This document shows positions 32,545 through 44,474 of a stretch of 64,000 nucleotides of DNA, piece after piece (position 1 is the first letter of the stretch; each line of letters starts with the position of its first letter). Source of the DNA: Doryteuthis pealeii (taxonomy: Eukaryota; Mollusca; Cephalopoda; Myopsida; Loliginidae); assembly GCA_023376005.1 (NCBI GenBank), contig CM042141.1, forward strand, positions 92,425,278 through 92,489,277. Reading direction: 5' to 3'. Under the pieces are notes generated by a model that did not search any database, was not told the origin of the DNA, and saw nothing but the letters and a program-made list of their open reading frames with translations. The position numbers and the translations under genes were made by a program.

Positions 32545-32692
32545 ACCTTGTAGGTCAGACTGGGTTATTTAATCTTGGTAATAGCTCTTGGAGAAGTAAA
32601 ACTCTGAATTCGAACCTGTTAAACTCCGCTTCGCGAATTGACCTTGTGTCACATACTGCTCGTGGCGGAGGGGTTGGGTAAATACTTATACA
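32545..32692 (+). repeat. SINE type 2, 3' half
   Basis: CAGACTGGGTTATTTAATC, AACTCTGAATTCGAACCTG, GACCTTGTGTCACATACTGC and GGGGTTGGGTAAATAC at the 3' end. Confidence 0.8.
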
Positions 32693-32984
32693 TATGTGCC
32701 GGTATGTTGGGTGGATAAATACATTCATGTTATCTTTCAATCTTTCTCAATCCGGACCTAATAATTTCCACAAGAGAAAGAGACACCCTGCCCTCTCCAG
32801 TAACCAGTTTGAAACATATGGTAGACGTTTTCACACACCCCTGAATAAAATGATAAAGCTAATCTCTTTTAGTTTTCTTTATTTTTAGTAATTTTATGAA
32901 AAAAATAAACTGACAGGCTTGAATTCTATTCTATTTATTTTTATTAATCCTTTACAGTGGCGTTTAGTTCGGTTTCAATTTACA

Positions 32985-33155
32985 ACTAAACAGACCATCT
33001 CAATCGGTAGGGTATTCGACGAGGAACCACAAGGATCAGGGTTCGATACCGACTCTCGCCAACTCAGCTAATAGGTAGCACCACTAAGTAGAGCTAATGG
33101 TATGTGTGGCGCTCAATCTCCGATGCAAAAAACAATCTTCCTAGTCTTGCGCACA
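32985..33155 (+). repeat. SINE type 1, degraded
   Basis: AATCGGTAGGGTATTCGACG, B box GGTTCGATACCGAC, CGCCAACTCAGC, GTGTGGCGCTCAATCTCC. Internally shortened. Confidence 0.75.
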
Positions 33156-33172
33156 TAATCTCCATTATAATA

Positions 33173-33217
<45 letters not shown>

Positions 33218-33229
33218 GTAAAATAAGGA

Positions 33230-33432
33230 ATGAAAGAACAAAATTTCTTCAGCCTTTATTGCATCATTAGGATCATACAAGTATGACTTGCATGATCCTG
33301 ATGATTCAATAAAGGCTGAAGAAGCTGAATTCAATATTCCAGTGAAATACACATTTTTATCTGGGTTTTGTTCTTTCATTCCTTATTTCCTTATTTTACC
33401 TCATTCTGTCGGATTCCTTCCAATCGCATTTT

Positions 33433-33434
<2 letters not shown>
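33230..33434. repeat. Palindrome (family G) ending in TGTCGGATTC next to (TA)n
   Basis: TTCTTCAGCCTTTATTGCAT.. at 33246 is the reverse of ..AATAAAGGCTGAAGAA ending at 33325. The right side runs to TCTGTCGGATTCCTTCC and (TA)n. CTGATGA is present at 33298 but no GAAA follows in register, so I do not call a ribozyme. Confidence 0.7.
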
Positions 33435-33480
<46 letters not shown>

Positions 33481-33481
<1 letters not shown>

Positions 33482-33742
33482 TTAGAGTCGTAGTAGGAAA
33501 TTGACTCGTCGACCCGAGTTCAATTCCTGGACGAAACTGTTTGCATTTCACATGGCGCTTATACTCTTGGGAGAGGTATGAATCCGACTCTCCCTCAAGC
33601 TATGAGTAAATATCAGGACAGACTGGGCTCTTTAACCATGTATAGGTAACCAGCCTAGAAGAAGGAAACCTCTAAATTCAAACCTGTTAAATTCCGCTTA
33701 AGAAATTGACTTTGTGTCGTATCCTGCTCGTGCGTAGGGGTG

Positions 33743-33747
<5 letters not shown>
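33481..33747 (+). repeat. tRNA-derived SINE (type 2), nearly full length
   Basis: GGTTAGAGTCGTAG.., B-box-like GAGTTCAATTCCTGG, TTTGCATTTCACATGGCGC, GAATCCGACTCTCCCTC, ACAGACTGGGCTCTTTAACC, AAACCTGTTAAATTCCGC, GACTTTGTGTCGTATCC, tail GGGGTGGGTATATATA passing into (TA)n. (TA)n also precedes it. Confidence 0.9.

Positions 33748-33804
<57 letters not shown>
33746..33804. repeat. (TA)n microsatellite grown from a SINE tail
   Basis: Directly continues the type-2 SINE tail. Confidence 0.95.
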
Positions 33805-33808
<4 letters not shown>

Positions 33809-34257
33809 TTATTATTATTATTAATAATGTGTATGTTTGGCACTTTTACACTTGAACAAGTAGTAGTAATCCAACGTACAGTGTTATTAGAAGAGTGCTC
33901 AATATCTGTGCTTGGGCGTTAATAGATAAATAAATAAAATATTTTAGTATAGAAGCCTAACGAGTACTATTACTTCGGGTCGGAGTGGACCTGGGAGTCG
34001 CTGATTCCATTTCCAACGAGGATAATCGTTACGTAAGCGTACCTCAAATAAGTATTATTAACCCGCACACATAAACAATCAAACGATATCTGGAATGTTA
34101 ATCTCAGACACATATTAATTAAAAAAATAGAAAAATAAAAAAAGGGATCAGATGGTCCTGTTAGTAAACAAAAAAATGCTTAGAAGGCGAGCCAAATCTG
34201 GAATAATAATTATTTTAAAAGAAAAGAAAAGGGAAATGAACAGACACACAGACATAA

Positions 34258-34295
<38 letters not shown>

Positions 34296-34769
34296 ACATA
34301 AACAAGCACCCCACCCCCGAATTTGGATGACATGAGACAGAACAAATGAACAGCCACTAGCAACAACTTCAGTTCTAGTAATCTTCTGTAGAAGGGATTT
34401 TTATTCCGAAATATTAAGAATAAATCACAGGTTATCAAACAACACCACAGTTACCTTCTTTTTTCTTTACACTTGCATTGTGATAGCCTTCAAAACCAAC
34501 AACAAACAAATATTATTATTACAAATAATTTGCACACAATTTGTTTCAATTACCTATTCCTACTTAATGACAATAATCCTTTGTTTGCGTACAGTTATAT
34601 GGTTTCAAGTATTCCTATCTAATACTAATAATTTATACACAATATTATAGTTTCAAGGAACTATTTCTACTTGCTCATAGTTTAATGGTTTCAAGAACAC
34701 TTATCTTATGCAAATTTTTATGCAAATTTTCAGACAGATTTATTTGACCAATCCTTTTCTTTTCCTTTT

Positions 34770-35185
34770 AGAAGTCCGTTGCAGACGACGATGATGTCAC
34801 TTCCTGTCTTCAACAGTTGGAGTCTCTCTGGTGGCTAGTTATTCCAATTCGGAACTTACAGATGCGGTCACACAAATTGCAAGCGAAATTCCCATCTGCA
34901 TTTGGGGGTTCATGACGACGAAGACGTCGCAGTTGTGCAGCCCTATTAATTTCGATATTGAGCTGCTCAGCTCCTGTGCGGCACGCGTCTCGCCAACCCT
35001 GTCTGTTGGAGGCCAGACCTTCCAGGCTTGAAGGTGTGATCGTGCAATTCTTCAGCGTTGTCTTAATATGGTCTGGGGGGGAAGGATCCTGTCATTCGCA
35101 TGCCATCTGCAAGTTCACCATAAAGTATTGTACGAGGGAGTCTGTCTGCAGACACGTAGTTGGCGTTGCGATAGAATGATTTTGA
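34770..35185 (-). pseudogene. Non-LTR retrotransposon C-terminus with zinc finger
   Basis: The minus strand read in successive frames gives ADRLPRTILYGELADGMR, a broken PRPY..DNAEELHDHTFKPGRS region, and then FACNLCDRICKFRIGITSHQ, a C-x2-C zinc finger typical of LINE tails. Frameshifts and stops separate the parts. The reverse transcriptase is absent. Same architecture as 20160-20830 and 46355-46855 but clearly diverged from both. Confidence 0.72.
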
Positions 35186-35336
35186 CTCATAGATGTGACC
35201 CTAACATATACTACTAAACGGGGTTAGAGTAGACCAGAGGTTATTTGCAACGACATTACTCCACATTCCCCTGAGCTCAAGAACTGGATTCTCACTACTT
35301 GATGCAGTTTAGTATCGTACCCAAGACACCCAATTT

Positions 35337-35530
35337 TGGTTGGTTGGTTGGATTTTACAGCATCTCAACCCTTGTTGGGTTATTTTATACCGAAGATGTT
35401 TTGTTTTATTCATTTCAGATGGTATTCAAATTTTCTTAAAACTCAATTTTTAAACACATTTTTTTCTATTTAACCCATTGACGAGACACTAATATGTACT
35501 ACAAGTCTGGGTACGCTGTGTCTGAATGAC
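35337..35530 (+). repeat. Dispersed repeat beginning TTGGTTGG..GGATTTTAC
   Basis: Matches 58822-59000 over GGATTTTAC(A/G)GCAT, CAACCCTTGTTGGG, TTATTTTAT(A/G)CCGAAGA and the following T-rich part. Parts recur at 21121-21187 and, reversed, at 35690-35790 and 63640-63720. Confidence 0.6.
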
Positions 35531-35789
35531 TTAGAATACGCTGATTGTATCCCATTCACAGGAGTAAGGCCTCCCCCCCCCCAGAAAGGGGTGTCATGAG
35601 TAAGACACTAAACTTCATCTGATAGTAAGGCTCTAGTTCTGGATATTTGAGGAGAGTGGAGTACCGCTTCATTGCTTTTGCTCCCAGGTCAACTGATACG
35701 GAGTGCTAGTATCAGTTAGGGTCCCATGTATGGGTCATATAAATCTGTTTAAAAATTATTCGAATTTTCACCCTACTCTAATGGTTCTC

Positions 35790-36190
35790 AATGACGGGCC
35801 ATATGGCCCCCTGGGAACCATATAACACTTCTTTTGTTTTCTTTTTTTTACGATTTTTCTGAATTTTTTAGATGAGGCTTGATAATTAGTATTGTTTGTA
35901 TTATTCGGACTATTGTTCTCATCTTCATTGTTTTTTGTACAACGTTTCGGCCGATGTACCTTCCGGCCTTCTTCAGGTATTTCGTTCGTGTTAGACTCGG
36001 GAACCTTCTCGGATTCGGGAATCTTCTTGTCGTAATCAGGAGCCATTACGGAACTTTGAACCTAACCCTTTATTCAGTTCACAAGGGTATCCTGTTCTCA
36101 TTTCACTAACCATAGCTGGAGTACAAGTGTTAATTATCATTTTATGTTACTGTGACCCTGACCAGGATTGAACCTGCAGTCTAGAAAACA
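35790..36190 (-). repeat. tRNA-headed repeat with hammerhead-like motif (family I), copy 2
   Basis: Minus strand: B-box-like GGTTCAATCC (36174-36165), then AACAGGATACCC, TTCCCGAATCCGAGAAGG, then CTGAAGA (35976-35970), GGCCG..CGGCC hairpin and GAAA (35948-35945). A 92-codon open frame across it is just the repeat read through. Stem I is only TAC/GTA. Confidence 0.5.
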
Positions 36191-36520
36191 CTCTTAAGAA
36201 AAAAAACTACACAAAAATGTAAATATGAACGTACGATGAACATGATTCCCTAACATCTAGGTAAATAATAACCTTAGACGGGGTTGACGTGCCGTTAAAA
36301 TAAAAAAAACAGTCATAAAGAAGTCCAGAATACATTTCTATCCTTATTATCCCTAAATCTATATCTTGTTTACTTTTTTTTAACAGTCTGTTACTGCACA
36401 AAATGCCAGTTCAATTTGTATTTTGGAGTCTGTAAACTTCATATCTTACATCAAAGAATCAACAACACAAAAACGTTAATATAAACGTACAATTAATGTG
36501 ATTCCCTCATGCATGAGGGT

Positions 36521-37070
36521 GAGTAAAAAAGTAATGCTATTTTCTTCATTTTATATGAACTTTTTAGAATATAAAACTAATGCCTACATTGAGACTTTAA
36601 TGAGACTCAGAGCAAGAATCCGATGAGTAAGACCCAACTTGCTAATTGACAATGTCCTCTTTCTGCATGACAATGCTCGACCACACACAAGCATCAGGAC
36701 AAGAGAGAAAACCCTTTCATTCGGGTGGCCAACTTTGCCGCATCCTCCATACTCACCAGATTTAGCGCCTTCAGACTACCATCTCTTCGGTCCGATGAAA
36801 GAGGGTTTGAGAGGCAAACATTATTCCAGTGACGAGGAAATGAAATCTGTAGTAAAAAAGTGGCTCAAAGAATAATCAACAGAATTTTACGGGGCAGGGA
36901 TACATGCTCTCATTCACAGGTAGAATATTGCTATTGAGAGAAACGGTGACTATGTGGAGAAGTAGGGATGTGATCCACAGAGGACCAGTTTCATTTTGAT
37001 CTATGATACATGTTTCTGTGTTGGCAATTATACCTGTCCTAAACAAAATGGCATTACTTTTTACTTACCT
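36521..37070 (+). pseudogene. Internally deleted mariner with DD34D C-terminal transposase
   Basis: TIRs: GTGAGTAAAAAAGTAATGC at about 36522 and GGCATTACTTTTTACTTACC at about 37051-37070. The frame at 36639-36875 has FLHDNARPHTS, HPPYSPDLAPSDYHLF and MKEGLRGKHYSSDEEM. Exactly 34 residues separate the aspartates of HDN and PSD, as in mariner DD34D. The frame stops in WLKE-stop, then continues STEFYGAGIHALIHR-stop-NIAIERNGDYVEK, so two premature stops. The N-terminal domain and first catalytic aspartate are deleted. A different mariner lineage from the 3.9/62-kb pair. Confidence 0.88.
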
Positions 37071-37071
37071 T

Positions 37072-37960
37072 CGTATATGCATCAAATAACTGAAGATGGA
37101 TTGATATGCTGTTAAAATTAATCAATCAACCAGTTCGTTGGGGGAGGGGGATCTCATCTTACTGAAGGTGAGATGCAGTTGGCGTGTTCTAAACTCCCCC
37201 ACCGCCAGGGCCAGGTTTTGAAAGGGTTAAAGATGTATTAGTTTTCGTTTAATCTAAGTAATTCGTAGAATAAAACTCTTGAGTCGGTTACATTACCGAA
37301 TATAAAGTAGATAAGCTTGAAAGCGAAATTTTCTAAGTCTTGAATCTTGGTGTGTCTCGGCTAACCAATACCTTTGCGATAATATTATATTACCGCTGTG
37401 TAAACATTAGAAAGAACAGTGGTAAAAACTGGGCAGGAGGAGAATAAACAAAACAAAAACGAATTTAGACAAAAAGCAATTAGCCAGATGGTCAGATGGT
37501 GAAGGTTTCGTCCGTATCCAATATCTCAGATTGATTCTATGACAGGGAAACACTAACCTCGCTGCTTCCCTTAAGAGCTTTTTACGAAGATGTCTCTGTT
37601 GATGCAACTGCTAAAAGGCTTAGCACATCGAAGACATTAACTGTGTAGACTTTAGCAGGAATTGGCCGTAAGCAGGAATAAGGCAATAGAAATCCGTGTA
37701 AAAGTTTGGGCTTAAAAAAACAATCATTAGTTTTAGGCTGACATGAGGAAAGAATAACATTATGTCAGGGTTGTTGTCGGCAGAGACTCTACTTAAATCA
37801 TCCGTCAGTTAACGTTGATCAAGTGGCTTTTGTCTTTTTTGGTTTTTGTCTTTTTAAAAGGTACTACTTTAGATTTCTTTTCTTTCATAAATAGGTGCGT
37901 GTTTCTGATCTAGTATTTTATACGCAAATCTATTTATCTATACACATATAAAGGACAGTT
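37072..37960. other. Unassigned sequence
   Basis: No gene recognised. Confidence 0.4.
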
Positions 37961-37965
37961 GTGCG

Positions 37966-38005
<40 letters not shown>

Positions 38006-38027
38006 ATATATATATGAGAAGTAAACA

Positions 38028-38330
38028 ATGTGCTTGATATGGTCTTAACCGACTATTTTTGGGAGAATATATGCTTAATTGAAGTCATACCTAATTTTTG
38101 AAAATTAATTAATTGATAATTAATGAATTAGGCAGGCATATCTGTTCAAATGTAAGGCTAAACAAATCGAGAAAAATAGCACAATAGGCCGAAATGTACA
38201 TACAGAGTTTGACTTTTTCTTGATTTGTTTAGCCTTACATTTGAAGATATCCCCGCCTAATTCATTAATTATCAATTAATTAATTTTCAAAAATTAGGTA
38301 TGACTTCAATTAAGCACCCCCCCAAAAAAG
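38028..38330. repeat. Ribozyme repeat family D, foldback copy
   Basis: Two ~100-bp arms (TTAATTGAAGTCATACC.. from about 38072 and its reverse ending near 38317) face each other. The hammerhead at the junction has lost its core CTGATGA but keeps AATAGGCC, GAAA (38191-38194), ATGTACAT, A, CAGAG. Confidence 0.75.
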
Positions 38331-38334
38331 TATA

Positions 38335-38595
38335 TATTTACCAACCCCACCACACGAGCAGACTGTGACACAAGGTCAATTTCTTAAGCGGAATTTAACA
38401 GGTTTGAATTCAGAGTTTTCCTTCTCCTCGCCAAGTTTAAGAGCCCAGTCTGCCCTGCTATTTACCCATAGCTGGAGTGAGAGTAGTTGGATTCATACCT
38501 TTTCCAAGGTGAAATGCAAAGAGCTTCGTCCAGGACTTGAACTCGAATCGACAAGTCCATTTCTTACGACTCTAACTGTTACACCACGCGCCTCC
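38335..38595 (-). repeat. tRNA-derived SINE (type 2), nearly full length
   Basis: Antisense: tail TATATTTACCAACCCC, GACACAAGGTCAATTTC, GAATTTAACAGGTTTGAATT, ACCCATAGCTGGAGTGAG, CCAGGACTTGAACTCG and TTACACCACGCGCCTCC. Confidence 0.9.
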
Positions 38596-39182
38596 ATATG
38601 TATGTATGCACGGAGAAAGCTACAAAAATAAAATAAATAATGACAAAGTAAATATATATACACATTCACTATTACCAGAGCTGGATTTTTGTGAAAAAAT
38701 AATGAAGATATTTAAAAACTAGGATTTGAATAGTAAGAAAAGGAAAAGTTATTGGTGATGTTTGTGATTAAAACTTAAATCAATTATGTAAGGTCAATAC
38801 AATCAATGGATCGGCGAGACTAACTTTTTATTATCCCCTCTCTACCCAGGCAACACCGGGTAGCCGCTTCTAGTACATATACCAGGGGCAGTTGGTGTGT
38901 ATGTATGTACGTATGTAATGATGAAACGACGAAAATAAAAATATCAACGATGAAATAAATATACATTAACATTGAATATCTTTAGTTCTTGCATTTCGTG
39001 CAAAAACGATGAAGATTTGATTTATATTTAAAGATATTTAAGAATTAAAATCTACATAGAAATAGCATTGAAATTCTACCCAAAAAATGTCCAGCATTTG
39101 TAAATCTCAAAAGTAAACAGATCAATAAACCAGGGTTTTCCCTCTACCCGAGCGATGCTGGGTAGTCGTTTCTAGTAAAAAT

Positions 39183-39390
39183 TAAAGGCAGCGAAGTGGT
39201 CTATTGTCAGTATCAGCCAGACAGTGAGGAAGTCTATCTTCTTTTCACAGGCGCTAGGGTGGGCAGATTGTTTTTTAATCTAGTGTGGAGCGCCACGCCT
39301 ACTACCATACCCCCCACCCACTATACCGCACACTTCCAAGCTGAGTTAATCATACTTTGATGAAAACTGGTATCGAACCCGGAACCTTGT
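39183..39390 (-). repeat. SINE type 1, degraded
   Basis: TCAGTATCAGCCAGACAG, GCGCTAGG, GTGGAGCGCCACGCC, AACTGGTATCGAACCCGG (B box reversed). Confidence 0.78.
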
Positions 39391-39622
39391 AACCAAACAA
39401 CAATTTTTAAATATTTTGTTTGTTTAAGAAAATAAAACACCAAAATCATATTCGTATATATTTATGTTCCATTTACTTACATATATGTACGTATATATAT
39501 ATATGTACGTTACATATTTACATTACGTATATTTACATATATTTACCATATATATATATTTACCTAAGGTTTCCTCGTATTCCCCTGACAGCATTTCTCA
39601 TTACTCACTAGCAAAAACAAGT

Positions 39623-39661
<39 letters not shown>

Positions 39662-39667
<6 letters not shown>

Positions 39668-39730
39668 TCATCATCATTGGCAATTCAGTCTCGAAAGACT
39701 ATGATAAAGTTTTTGTGTGCCCCTGAAATT
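39662..39730 (-). repeat. Very short LINE 3' tail with (ATG)n
   Basis: ATCATCATCATCATTGGCAA then TCGAAAGACTATGATAAAG: the reverse of the 3' end at 55440-55515, 5'-truncated to ~70 bp. Confidence 0.7.
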
Positions 39731-39744
39731 ATATATATATATAA

Positions 39745-39935
39745 TCCAAAAGTCCAGAGAAGAAATCTTCCTTACGACATAGGAGTTTTTTTAACCTGTC
39801 GCAGATTGAGAGCTCAATGTGTGCTCTTATTGTTAGAGTCACAGAGCAAATTTATAAGTAATCCGATGAGTTGGGAGAGTTAGACACTTTGTCAAAGCTC
39901 CCTGAAATAGACTATAATGCAAAATCTCTAAGTCT
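39745..39935 (-). repeat. Dispersed repeat shared with 9300-9510
   Basis: TCTTCCTTACGACATAGGA.., GTGTGCTCTTATTGTTAGAG and GAGCAAATTTATAAG are the reverse of 9390-9500. The block TTAGACACTTTGTC..CCTGAAATAG is in the same orientation in both copies, so one copy has an internal inversion. Confidence 0.6.
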
Positions 39936-40123
39936 TTTTGTTATTTCTTTTTAACTACATAAATCTTTTTTTCTCCTTGACTAGTTTCGTAATGTCCTAA
40001 CGAAGGTTTCTTTATAAACCAAAATGTTCGTACAGCGACACTACGACAAATAAATTTCCATCCATTGTAACAACCCATGTTTGTTTTACATTTCCACACA
40101 CACACACACACAAACACACAAAA

Positions 40124-40129
<6 letters not shown>

Positions 40130-40210
<81 letters not shown>
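40130..40210. repeat. (TA)n(GA)n microsatellite
   Basis: TA run passing into GA run. Confidence 0.95.
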
Positions 40211-40214
<4 letters not shown>

Positions 40215-40215
<1 letters not shown>

Positions 40216-40560
40216 AGTCACGATTATCGTGCTGGAAATTTGGAAATGGAATCGGGGATCAGAGTTCAAATCCTAGAGTTCAAATCACTTTGAGTTAATT
40301 CCCGTGGGAAAGACACGAATCCCTATTTTCTTCCTGCAGCCATGGGAAGATAGCAGGACATAGTGGATTTTTTAGACTTGATAAGTTAATCTGTCTAAGA
40401 GAAGAAAAACTCTGACGTCAAACCAGTTTGCTTATAGTCAAGTAACGCTGAAAGTGACCATTTAAGCAACAGCAGGTAATGTAAGAAAACGAATATCGAC
40501 TTGATTCGACAATGAATGGCCCGAAAAGGGTTGGTATACCCTAAAACGAAAACAACCAAC
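40215..40560 (+). repeat. SINE type-2-like body fused to 5S-derived SINE tail
   Basis: 40240-40430 has GTTCAAATC.., CCATGGGAAGATAGCAGGAC and GAGAAGAAAAACTCTGA of type-2 style. From 40430, GTCAAGTAACGCTGAAA is 5S-like with most of the 5S part deleted, then GTGACCATTTAAGCAACAGC and ATGAATGGCCCGAAAAGG match the 5S SINE at 22961-23160. Confidence 0.6.
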
Positions 40561-40595
40561 CAAGTTGTATTGCCGTTAAAAATTGAAATTATGTT

Positions 40596-40599
<4 letters not shown>

Positions 40600-40633
<34 letters not shown>

Positions 40634-40691
40634 ATACACACACCCACGCCCCCCCACACACACACACACAAGTATATATATATATATATAT

Positions 40692-40724
<33 letters not shown>

Positions 40725-40725
40725 A
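40600..40725. repeat. (CA)n, (TA)n, (TG)n microsatellite cluster
   Basis: Quasi-palindromic CA..TG array. Confidence 0.95.
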
Positions 40726-40974
40726 ATTCTGTATTTTTATTTTATATCTATACGGAAGGATAGAAAGAAGTAACGATGATCGACAAAGAAAATGTAATAT
40801 CTATGAGAAAGGCATAAATCCCTAATTCCATTTCATCGGCCGACACACCTATTACAAAAAAATCTTGTCACTAGCATGCCACGGGGAGAACAGGAAGTTG
40901 GCACTTGAGAAAACTACTTTCTCATACAAACACACTAAATGCGCACGCAGAAACAGAATCAGCAAAACACTATA

Positions 40975-41451
40975 CAATAGGGTAGATCGATTTTTCACTT
41001 TTTAAAAATATCAAATTACATGAAACACATGAAATTTGTGTATTGCACTATTAAGTTTTAATACCAAACATTAGATCCTGAACTCGTCCCAATTTCTGAG
41101 GAAATGGCATCAAAGATCGTAGACAAAAATGCACTGAAAAATCCTCGGTTTTGTAATAAAGGGGAAGTGTCATATCTTTAATTCGAACATTTAATTTCAT
41201 TTTGATAAGACAAGATAACATTCCCTGGTTTAAATACTGAAATTGTAAGATTTTCTGATCATTTTTTTGGCCAAATGTTGCAAAGCCGAGGATTTTCAGT
41301 GCATTTCTATCTACGATCTTTGATGCCAATTTTCTCAAAAATTGGTTGAAGTTCAAGATATAATTTTTGGTATCAGTATTCAATAGACCAACTTTCGTTG
41401 TTTCATGTAATTTGATATCTGAAAAAGGTGAAAAATCGACCTACCCTACTG
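40975..41451. mobile_element. Foldback MITE with TA target duplication, copy 2
   Basis: Best preserved copy: TIRs CAATAGGGTAGATCGATTTT and AAAATCGACCTACCCTACTG, flanked by TA at 40973-40974 and 41452-41453. The arms pair over much of their ~200-bp length, with the AAAGATCGTAGA..TTTTTG region near 41112 reversed near 41310. Same family as 566-1064. Confidence 0.82.
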
Positions 41452-41903
41452 TATAAGCCGCCCTTTGTTGCCCCTCCAATCATCGCTGAGACGTTTCTGA
41501 CATGCTCCCAGTTTATACAGTTCCGCCTAAATATATTAAGTGTTTCAGCGGCTGCCAATCACTTTTTAACGTTTTTACAAGAAACTCTGATTAATAGAAG
41601 TAAATGGTAATTTCAAATGTCGACATAAATGTAAACGTTTTGTTTAGAATTAACGATGACGTCAGACACAGCCACAGCCACTTGTCTTCGGTGGGCGTTC
41701 GTCTGGCCTTCCTTTTTTTTGTTTAAATGGCCTTTCCTTGTGCATAAAACTCCCATGTGCAGTCGAAAAGAGATTACCAACAATTGATCGGAAGACATAT
41801 CATATTATATCAACTGGAGCCTCATTTTAAGGGCCCACCAAAGAAAGAATTCTCAAGTGGTACATTTTATACAATCTAGAGTGGGTGGACATTAAAACGC
41901 CAG

Positions 41904-41911
<8 letters not shown>

Positions 41912-41965
<54 letters not shown>
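41912..41965. repeat. (CT)n microsatellite
   Basis: Uninterrupted CT dinucleotides. Confidence 0.95.
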
Positions 41966-42203
41966 TCTCCGCACCCACACACGCTCTTTATCTCTCTCTC
42001 TAAACACATACACATACGCACACACACATATGTATATATATATATAGATACATACACACCACACACATATATATATATATATATATTGTAGATAATATGG
42101 GTACAATATATTTAAGTAGACGGTGCTCAGCATCATTAATAGGCCATTCATATTTGAATTAACTTAGCGTGAACATGGAGTCAACGTATCCATGCTACAT
42201 TAA

Positions 42204-42247
<44 letters not shown>

Positions 42248-42323
42248 CAATAATTCCATGAAGAATTGCTACGGCAAGAAACTGCAGTTGGAATATTTTA
42301 TAACATTTGCTTTTAAAAAAATC

Positions 42324-42370
<47 letters not shown>

Positions 42371-42371
<1 letters not shown>

Positions 42372-42512
42372 CTTGAAGGCAACAGCCATACAGTACCACT
42401 GATACCACCACGGCCTGAAAGAATTGTCGCTTTAACTTGTAGGCGAGTGTCTGACTTCCATATAAATGATAATCAGTTCATAGCGGACCTTCAAAGTAGA
42501 CTTTCTAAATAA
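42371..42512 (-). pseudogene. LINE fragment
   Basis: Minus strand: FIWKSDTRLQVK, FFQAVVVSVVLYGC in adjacent frames. The same protein region as the inverted copy at 29775-30345. Bordered by (TA)n. Confidence 0.55.
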
Positions 42513-42842
42513 TGAACACAAACAAAATTTGGACGTATTTTGATTATTTATTTAAGAAACAGGTTATTTACAACACCGAAACAAAAAATAATGCTGTTTT
42601 TTTTTTTAAATTGATAAAATAAAAATAACTTTCCTAAAAAAACATTTTTGCATGAATATCTGTAACTTATTATTTTGATAATCTGAAAATTTCAGCGGAA
42701 TTTTATGTTTGTTTATTTGCTTTTTTGTTCGTTTTGTAAACAGTTTCTTTTTGTTTCTTTTTTAAAAGATTTAACCTATTTAATTCATTCCAACGCTTTA
42801 ATGTTTATTTACTTATTTTTCATTTTGAAATATAATCGTTAA

Positions 42843-42886
<44 letters not shown>

Positions 42887-43460
42887 TGCTACTGAAATGA
42901 ATTGGAAAACAGATGGTACAATTACAACCTCAGCATCATTAACAGAAAATATTTCAGTATTACTAAATTATCGAAACATGTATGCAAATTAAAGACGTAA
43001 GGAGCAAACCTCCAATTATAAAATGGAATACTGTGAAGAAAAAAAAGACCAAGCTTATAAAAGAAGTGACTTTAACTACAGATTGTGTCTGGAATAAAAT
43101 AATACATTCTACAATATATACTGATAAAAATTTGCTCAAAAAGAAACGAATAAATTTCTAAGTGTAGGCATATCAACAAACTTATCTTGTATCATCTACC
43201 ACCTGATCCTGATTAATCCCAGGATTTATACTCTTCTATTTTAGACTCGTTTTTTTTTCTCTCATTGAATGTGACGAATTCGAATACCTAAGCCCGTTAT
43301 ATTTTTCTATGTACTCGAACTAACATCTCATCATGTGTATAGACCTGATGCTATATGAGCAGAACGAATCAAATTCATAATTCAAGATACCACTCTATTT
43401 GAAAGGGGAGACATTGTTGTTTCTTCTCTACTTCTAGTATAGATTCTTATTGAGATACTT
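42513..43460. other. Unassigned AT-rich sequence
   Basis: No gene recognised. (TA)n at about 42846-42884. Confidence 0.4.
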
Positions 43461-43464
43461 CTGT

Positions 43465-43600
43465 ACTTCTAGTATTTATTAATAATGGAGATTCGTTTCC
43501 GGTTTTTGTCTGTAACAAAAACTACGTCACTGCTTACGTCACATTACCCACAATCGTCATAACATAGAATAAATACATTCAAAATTTGAACATGCAACAT
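43465..43600 (+). mobile_element. Helitron-like element, 5' end fragment
   Basis: AATAATGGAGATTCG.., CTGTAACAAAAACTACGTCA, CGTCACATTACCCACAATCG match the 5' part of 19433-20061. Confidence 0.5.
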
Positions 43601-43729
43601 TAGACAGGCCTCATTGTTATTTTGTTTTTGGTCGCTTTCGTAGTTCCTAAGGAAATTAATAGAAGACTTTACATCTCTCATAATTTTGAATGATTTAATT
43701 ATAGCCATTTGTTCTTTTTTAAATATTTT

Positions 43730-44287
43730 TTCTGATGTTCTTCTTTCTTTTCTTTATCTTTGTTTCTTTCTCTGTTATAATTGTTTCTTTCATTCTTTGG
43801 GTATATTATATCTGTCTTTCCTATATTTCTTTCATCCTTTCTTTGGGTTTTTTCTTTCATTCTTCAAGTCCTTCTTTCTTTCTTTTTTTATTGACTTATT
43901 CTTTCTTACTCTGGGTTTTTCTTTCTTTCCTTCCTTCATTCTTTCTTTTTATTTGGGTTCTTTCTTTCGTTCTTTCCTTCACTCTCTGAGTTATTTCTTT
44001 CTTTCACTGTTTTTAATCTTTCTTATTTCTTCCTTTTTTTCCTTCTCTTTTTCTCCCTCTCTCCTCTCTGTCTGTCTGTCTGTCTCTCTGATGTTATTCT
44101 TTCTTTGTCTGGCTTTATTCGTTCTTTCTTTCTTGCTTTCTTTCTTTCCTTTTTTTCTCTAAGTTCTTTCTCTCGTCCTTTCTTTCTTTATCTGGTTTCT
44201 TTGGATTTATTCTTTCCTTCTCTGGGTTTATTATTTATATATTTATTTATTCTTTTATTTATTCATTTCTCTGGTGTTATCTTTTCT

Positions 44288-44319
<32 letters not shown>

Positions 44320-44438
44320 GGCTTTATTCTTTCTTTTTTTCTCTCTCTGCTGTTATTCTTTCTTATATTCTTTCTCTATTATTATCTTTTCCTTATCTGG
44401 GTTCGTTCTTTTATTATTTTCCTTCTTACTTTTTGGGT

Positions 44439-44474
<36 letters not shown>

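Noticed and set aside
33246..33325. Hammerhead in family G palindrome (CTGATGA at 33298)
   Set aside because: No GAAA in register and no stem II. Only the core heptamer matches.
39990..40070. Hammerhead-like CTAACGA..GGTTT..AAACC..AAAA motif
   Set aside because: Both the core and GAAA are changed and stem I needs extra unpaired bases. Possibly an old relic, not callable.
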